Shown here: piece after piece, positions 58,201-64,000 of the stretch | Position numbering within the stretch: position 1 is the first letter of the stretch | How the letters are laid out: every line of letters starts with the position of its first letter | Origin: Phyto melanocephala | Lineage: Eukaryota; Arthropoda; Insecta; Diptera; Rhinophoridae | DNA: 64,000 nucleotides | Reading direction: 5' to 3' | NCBI GenBank assembly: GCA_941918925.1 | Contig: OW799237.1 | Span: forward strand, 11,451,201-11,515,200 | Notes under the pieces: generated by a model | Databases searched by the model: none | What the model was told of the DNA's origin: nothing | The model's input: the letters and a program-made list of their open reading frames with translations, nothing else | Program-made: the position numbers and the translations under genes

Positions 58201-59249
58201 AAAATTTCCTTCGTAGTTATAATATTTTTATTGCCAGAATCATAATTTCTTAGTGCTGACTATATATTGATATTTCAAAACAAACTTCTTTAGGTACAAC
58301 AATAATATTCTACTATCACAACGAAAACGATACTATTAGCAACAATACCGATATTGTTTCTCTATGTACTCAGGCTCCAATAAAATCCAATAAGGTCCAA
58401 TAAAATCAAACTGGTTTCACAACAACTTAATAGCCTGTTCGGTGAGACATAATTTGCGAAATGTATTTCTCAGTCAGTCGGAATTTTTTTAATCAAATTC
58501 AATGATTTGCAAGGGTTGTACGAATTTTAATGTTTTCATATGGTGAAATCGCATTTGTACAATTGCCCCATATTATGAATTTTTTTTTTTTGCACAATTG
58601 AAACAATTTACACTGAAAAATTAAATATTAAAACAATCACCCTTTAGATTTGACTTTATGTCTTCAAAAAATTTTGAAGAAAATTAAATAAAAACGGGGA
58701 CCTTTAGACATTTTTAGATAACTAGTAACCATCTAAGGTTTGTTACTAGCCTATTGAACCATTTAATATATCTCAATTCAAATTGTTGTCCTAGTAGCCT
58801 AGTATGAGTTTTTCAATATTGTTATAGGGCTTCCCATATTTTCCGCAGTGTCTACAGTCTGACAGACTAGAACACAACTAATAATTTCACTATATCACAC
58901 AGTCTTATCAATAAAATAATTATTTGGAAAAATTTAAAAGTTTAAGAATCACTGTGTATTTTACTAAGTATTTACAGCAGCAACTTTCCTGCATACAACA
59001 AAGTTTGCTTAACGCCCCTGTTGATTAGTTTGGAATTGAATGTTCTTTCTTAATTGTGATGAGAGTATGATGATGATGACGACGGCGACGATGATGCTGT
59101 TGATTTTAGAGGTTTTAGTAGTCCTCTAACTTCTGGCTAATTATTAGTTTGTGTAATTTTAAACAAGTTTTCATGTTTGAGTTTTCAATGTTAGTTTTTT
59201 CTCTTTTTATTAATTTTTTGTTATAATGATAGTAAAGATCAATCAGTAA
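58201..59249. other. Stretch without recognised genes
   Basis: AT-rich. A (GAT/GAC)n simple repeat lies at about 59068-59098. TCCAATAAAATCCAATAAGG-type short direct repeats occur at 58375-58410. Confidence 0.5.
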
Positions 59250-59259
59250 TTTTGCAATA

Positions 59260-59280
59260 TAGGTTAGGTTAGGTTAGGTT
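59260..59280 (+). repeat. (TTAGG)-like tail of the LINE
   Basis: Three full TTAGG units plus a partial one at the LINE 3' end, partly sharing bases with the target duplication. A shorter run (AGGTTAGGTTAGGTT, 24423-24437) terminates the copy at 24420 and a decayed AGGTTACGTT terminates the one at 40161, so the motif belongs to the element. Confidence 0.85.
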
Positions 59281-59413
59281 GAAAAGGAGGGGTATAAAAG
59301 CCCAAACCCATGACAGGTATACACCTATGCCCAGTTGGCATGTTGTGCGCTCCATGTGGAAAACGGAATTCCCAAACAAAAAATCATAAACATAATTTCC
59401 CATAAATAACGGA

Positions 59414-60311
59414 CTAGTCCAAGAAACCAGTCCCCTCAATGTAACGCCTTATGGATCTCCAGTTCGAGTTCCCCAGGTATTCCAAGTTCGGCATATTATC
59501 TACTGTAAAATTTTCGCGCCTAATATGCCCAAACGCAGGACAATGACAGAGGTAGTGTACCAAGGTCTCATCCTCTTCCTCACAAGCTCTACATGTCGTC
59601 TCCTCAGATAATCCCATGCGTGCTAAATGAGTTCTCAACTCCGTATGACCTGTAATTACACCGGTTAATTTCCTAAGTGTAGGTCTACTTAGTCTCAAAA
59701 TCTCCTTTGACTTCCCAAGATTTGGGTCACCCCAGAGTGTTCTTGTCACCTTACCGACATCAGTGCTTTGCCATTTTCTGACATGTTCTTCCATTGCCCA
59801 ACGTTTAAGTTCATCCTTAAATCGTTAAAGGGGTTTGGCGTTCTCCAAAGTTATAGTACTCAAAAGAGCTCCCATTTTGGATAATTTGTCGGCTTTCTCG
59901 TTTCCGATCAGCCCGTGATGGCTTGGTATCCATATTATCTCCAGATGTTCACAATTTGCATATGAGTTTATCTCACTCTTGCATTGCAAAACGTTCCGGG
60001 ATTCAACTTTCTCCTTTCTCAATGTCTTAATCACTGATTGGCTATCCGTAAAGATACGAATCGGAGTTTCGCTATTCGTTTCCTTTATCCATTTAATTCC
60101 TTCCGTAATCGCCATGATCTCAGCCTGAAAAAGAGTGTTGTGATCTGGTAGACGGAAGTATTTGCCTCTATTTCGGCTTATGTCGTATAAGCCCATTCCA
60201 GTTTGGTCACCAATCTTTGAACCGTCTGTATAAAGATCGATTCCGTGGGTGTTTCCCATCCTGATTATCTCATCCCATTCTCCCTCTTCCGGTATAATGG
60301 TGATAATTTTT
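59414..60311 (-). pseudogene. LINE polyprotein C-terminus: RNase H plus zinc finger
   Basis: Two segments in the same frame are separated by a single TAA (59825-59827). The first (to 60319 including flank) is an RNase H domain with all catalytic acids visible: D32 (LYTDGS), E67 (QAEIM), D92 (TDSQS), and GNEKAD with D144, plus IPSHHG. The second segment from 59794 has VITGHTELR and a zinc finger CRACEEEDETLVHYLCHC (C68, C71, H80, C85; CX2CX8HX4C). RNase H removes RNA template during second-strand synthesis; the finger is thought to act in template or target binding. RT and endonuclease are absent through 5' truncation. RNase H-bearing LINEs with this tail occur in the R1/LOA/I groups; I cannot decide among them. 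Confidence 0.85.
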
Positions 60312-60323
60312 TTTTGCAATATA

Positions 60324-60879
60324 ACTTTTCGGCTTAGAGATTAAGAAGAGACTAATGCAATTTTATAATTTTTTCAGCACAAGAGAAATATTTAATTTAG
60401 AAGAAAATCAAATTAATGTGAAGAAAAATTCGTATATTAAAAATCGTTCTTTTTACTGCGCTCTGTGTTCATAAAATCTCTAAAAACGGAACTTGTCATT
60501 ATGACATGATGCCAAGCGGTAATTAGACAATCTACATTTGAAAACTTTATGATACTCAACACAAAAATTCAGCTCAAAAAATCGTTACGACACAATTAAG
60601 CAGCGAAGATTTTATGACTCTCATCATCTTTGTTGTGTTTGTTAATGTTTATGGGCTCTCGCCTAATCCCTGTTTATAGTTTCATGACAGACATTCATTT
60701 CATCTTTACATCAGGTATTATTTATGCCAGTGCGTGGCATAAATGAGAGATTTTGGCTTCCTTTTATAACATAATAATTAAAAATAAGCAGGGGTGTAAA
60801 AAGAAGTAAAAAGAGGACAACACACATCTCAATAAAATAAGATTATATTGAAAAGGAAATATAAGTTTTAGACGACTAT
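60324..60879. other. AT-rich stretch without recognised genes
   Basis: Nothing recognised. Confidence 0.5.
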
Positions 60880-62480
60880 GTGGTTAGCAACTGAGCATAA
60901 TACTAGACAAAACTATGGTCCTTAACTGATTGTAATTAAAGACCATAATTCTGGATTAAAAAATAGTCCGTTTTCTGGAGGAATCCAGCATTTTTACTCG
61001 AAAATAATCATTATCTGGAAGACACTGAATCATAGAAATATTCATGGAAATATTGGTATTTTTATAAATAGTCAGGCCGATGTCCTGTCACTCATTTCAT
61101 ACACTACCGCGTCTAAGCTAGTCGATCAATATAGGAATAAGTAGTCAACGCATGTTTATCTTGCCGAAGCTGCTTTAATATGGGTTTCTATGCAGAGGGG
61201 CCACAATGGTTACGAACGTGCAGATGAGTTTACCAGGAAGATCTGCTCTGGATATCTTTGATGCAAATAAAATCACAAACCTGTTTGGGGACTATAAAAA
61301 TCTCCAATTACTTTCTTGAATAGGCCTACTGAAAATGGCGTGGGCTGGATACATGTAGAATGGCCAGACTAACGTGGCCCTCTTTTGATATCAGGCGTGC
61401 ATTGCAACTGGAAGTATGTACGGGTCACTTGTTGTTAGGGAAACATGCGATTGAGTCGAGTCGGAGCTTCCTTCAACGACCATTTTCACAGCTGTACGAA
61501 CCTGCAGAAGCAGGAATCGGTTTTCCACATTGTTGGCGAATATCCTGCTATTGCTTCCAGGATATGCTTGAATCTGGGTCTCTGTGAGATATCTAATGTC
61601 GAATTGAACGATTTGCTGGAACACTTTCAGGCTTCGGGGTGGATTTAGTACCCATCTAAAAATTATTCTTAGATACACAAAAGAGACGAGTGATGTGGTC
61701 TTGTTAAAACGGAGTTATTTAGACACCACTTGAATGTTCGCACATAGTGAGCTACCACGACAAACCACCAACCATAGTCAGTGACTAGCTTTAATTCTGG
61801 ATGGAAATACAGTAGGTAACTAATCATAGTTTAGACAAAAATATGGACAAAACTGACAATAATTCTAGAGAGGAAGATGGTCCGTAACGGACCGCTATTC
61901 TGGACAAAAATATAGTCAACAAACAATCACATTTCTAGACGCAAATATGTTCAGCAAGTGCCTTTGAATTTACTCAGAAATAGGGTCCGAAACGAATTAC
62001 AATTCTACACAGAAATTTGATCAACAACTAATTTTAATTTAATATGAAACTGGATCAGCAATGGACCATTACACAAGACAAAAATGTGATCAACATGTGA
62101 CTATAACACAAAACAGAAATGTGATCAGCAACTAACCATAATATAATCTAGAATAATGGTCAGAATGTTGTTATAAATTTAGACAGAAATATGGTCTGAC
62201 TCTGACCATAATTTTTGACGGAATTATAATTGGGAACTGATAGAATTATGATCAGTAGCTGACCATAATCTTAAGCAAAGTTATGGTTAGCAACTAATCC
62301 AAATTTTGGACAGAACTATGGTTAGCCACTAAGCACTATTCCAGACATAAATATGGTCTACAATTGACCATAATTTTTAACAGAAATATGGACAGAAAAA
62401 ATACCTCAATTCTACAGAAGAATGTTGCTAGAAACTCATTCGAATTCTAGGCAGAAATTCAATTTAATTAAAAGTAGGAT
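60880..62480. repeat. Degenerate satellite of about 42 bp with hairpin-forming units
   Basis: Variants of CTGACCATAATTCTAGACAG followed by AAATATGGTCAGCAA recur through 60880-61015 and 61740-62480. Each unit begins with GACCAT and ends with ATGGTC, so single units can fold back. Divergence is high. The array is interrupted by the LINE relic at 61020-61650. Confidence 0.75.
61020..61650 (+). pseudogene. LINE RNase H and C-terminal relic inside the satellite
   Basis: The plus strand reads IFINSQADVLSLISYTTASK (RNase H, Asp of the DSQ motif lost to Asn), IWVSMQRGHNGYERADEFTR (late RNase H motif GxERAD), RLTWPSFDIRRALQLEV, and GHLLLGKHA. A further frame gives GASFNDHFHSCTNLQKQESV, then FHIVGEYPAI, the C-terminal finger with only parts of its Cys/His set, and a final LNDLLEHFQASGWI before a stop. 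Several frame changes and stops. A different LINE family from the 59262 copy. Confidence 0.72.
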
Positions 62481-64000
62481 TAAAGGCAATTATTAAGATT
62501 TTGGTCAAACATATTGACCCCTGTGCATGAAATTATTGTATGTTACAAAAACAAAATTTTACAGGAACGCGTTTTAATTACTTTTTAATAAAAAAAAAAA
62601 ACGTAAATAACACTGCTAGATACGATAAAATATACACAGTTTTATTTCCATAACTAAAACAGTTATCGCCTTGGATGAAGAACCAATTTTCATAAAAAAG
62701 TCGTTATTTAAAAATAAGTAACATACGATATTTTCGCGCACAGGGGTCGATATAGTAATTGATTTTGGTCTGAAGAATTTAAAGCAAGAAAAGTTCAACC
62801 ACGCACAAACCAACATTTCTCTTACTGACCATATGAAGTAATATAACTTTTTTCTCCTACTTTCTGCTGTTGTTTTTATGCTTATAATTTATTGTTGTTT
62901 CACATTGTTTCTTAGCGTATCAATTACAGCCAAGTTGCACACACCCCCCACCACCCCTAAATTAAGGCCTTCATTGCCGGGTCTTTGCATAAGAAATACT
63001 TCAAGAAAAGTGTCTTCGAGACTGAAAACTATTTCCCTAAAGTAACGAGTATGAGTGAGTTGTTTTCACAGTCTTGCCTTAAGGCATCTCAGCAGACAGT
63101 CTAAGTCTACAATGTACTTTTCCTGTATTCGCTTTCTTTTAGATATTTTAGCAGAGTGATGGCAAACTTGGTGCGTCTTTTTATTTGTTTATTTTATTTT
63201 AATATTTTTTTTTTTATCAAACAAATTCTTTACTTTTCTTTTTTTCATTTATGTGGGGTTTGTTAATAATTCATAAAATCATCAGCATAAAACCACTACT
63301 TAAGCAAACACTATCAAAAAATCATGGAAAAGTATTTTGAAATGTAGTCTAGAAAGTTTTTTTTCCTAAAACAGAATTGTGAGTATATAGTTTAAGATGC
63401 AAGAAGGAAATAAATTCTGTGCTATGCTTTCCAGGACAAAGGGACAAAGTCTGAAGCAGAGTTCCAAATAAGAATAATAAATGAAGTGTGTGAATTTAAA
63501 TAAAATTCGTTTGAAGCAGAGATATTAAAAATGTAGTTTCTTTTTATTTATGTCTGCAAAAAAAGGGCACATAATCAAAAGGTTCAATGTCCTTGCCTTT
63601 TTATTAATTCGCTTAAATTTCGTAGAATTAATTTAAAAATTCGTTTACTATCATAAATTTAAACATTTCAATTCCACCTCACACATACACATACAAATAG
63701 TTCTTGTTGCAGTGCAATAAAATCAGAAATTCAATTTGAAATTAATTTCACTAGTCTCTCAAGGACATTAAATCTACCAAACAATCAACCAAACTTAAAA
63801 CTGAAAATGAAAAAATTTTTAAAAGCCTGCAACAATGTTAATGATTGTGTTGTGTTGTTTGGCAGTGGCTCGGCAAAATATATTATATTCTCTTGCACAT
63901 TAATTTTGTTGTTGTGCTCTTAATAAACAACCAAAATGTTAACTTTGACATTGCAACATTATGTGGCAGCAGCAACAGCAGTAGTTCATATAATTCAATG
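62481..64000. other. AT-rich stretch without recognised genes
   Basis: The open frame 62616-62816 (minus) has no domain. Two short A-rich and CA-type runs; nothing else recognised up to the window end. Confidence 0.5.

Larger units (their letters stand above)
59250..60323 (-). mobile_element. 5'-truncated LINE with 12-bp target-site duplication
   Basis: TTTTGCAATATA flanks the element at 59250-59261 and 60312-60323. The 1050-bp insert (59262-60311) ends at the low-coordinate side in a (GGTTA)n tail and is cut off in the RNase H-proximal coding region at the other side. This is the signature of target-primed reverse transcription with 5' truncation. It is the best-preserved copy of the family also seen at 13349, 24420, 40161 and 46355/57168. 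Confidence 0.88.

Noticed and set aside
1..64000. CRISPR array or bacterial-type operon
   Set aside because: No spacer-repeat structure or bacterial gene organisation; all arrays seen are eukaryotic tandem repeats.

Overview
The window looks like intergenic or intronic DNA of a higher fly (Diptera, Brachycera; a calyptrate or related lineage is an inference). It is very AT-rich, full of poly(A)/poly(T) runs and (CA)n-type microsatellites, and carries retrotransposon and Tc1/mariner families of the kind known from flies. I found no intact host protein-coding gene, no rRNA or tRNA gene and no CRISPR array. The only trace of a host-type gene is a 42-codon fragment resembling the C-terminus of a Delta-class glutathione S-transferase at 57579-57707.

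The dominant object is a complete Ty3/gypsy LTR retrotransposon on the minus strand, 46501-57163 (10.66 kb). It has two almost identical 2.07 kb LTRs (5' LTR 55099-57163, 3' LTR 46501-48568), a TGTT target-site duplication, a tRNA-Lys-type primer binding site, a 1.5 kb leader, an intact gag (52055-53545) and an intact pol (48768-52157: protease, reverse transcriptase, RNase H, integrase). Gag and pol are joined by a textbook -1 frameshift signal at 52050-52109: slippery heptamer GGGAAAC, 7-nt spacer, 8-bp stem and a possible pseudoknot. Long LTRs, total size, tRNA-Lys primer and absence of env recall the Ulysses/Osvaldo group of Drosophila. By eye the LTRs differ by one substitution and two simple-repeat length changes, so the insertion is recent.

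Around it lies a layered graveyard of older elements. Ten relics of RNase H-bearing non-LTR retrotransposons (LINEs) are at 13349-13920, 18090-18500, 20865-22080, 23440-24300, 24420-24803, 29400-29600, 40161-41395, 46355-46500 plus 57168-57450 (split by the LTR element), 59250-60323 and 61020-61650. One family among them ends in a short (TTAGG)n-like tail, and two of its copies show target-site duplications. Six Tc1/mariner-superfamily relics are at 4960-5866, 25935-26660, 32080-32480, 34655-35335, 38378-39237 and 44599-45118, with a seventh at 57835-58200. Several small inverted-repeat (MITE-like) elements, a candidate solo LTR (41699-42212) and Helitron-like sequences (10791-11770) are also present.

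Tandem arrays fill much of the rest: a decayed 30-33 bp minisatellite (181-2330), a satellite of about 150 bp (6812-7990), a degenerate 'tattctactct' array (22140-22560), and a satellite of about 42 bp with hairpin-forming units (60880-62480). Nesting gives a relative chronology: satellites and old LINEs first, then mariner/MITE insertions, then the LTR element. Remaining stretches are AT-rich DNA in which I recognise nothing. All family assignments come from reading motifs, not from database searches.
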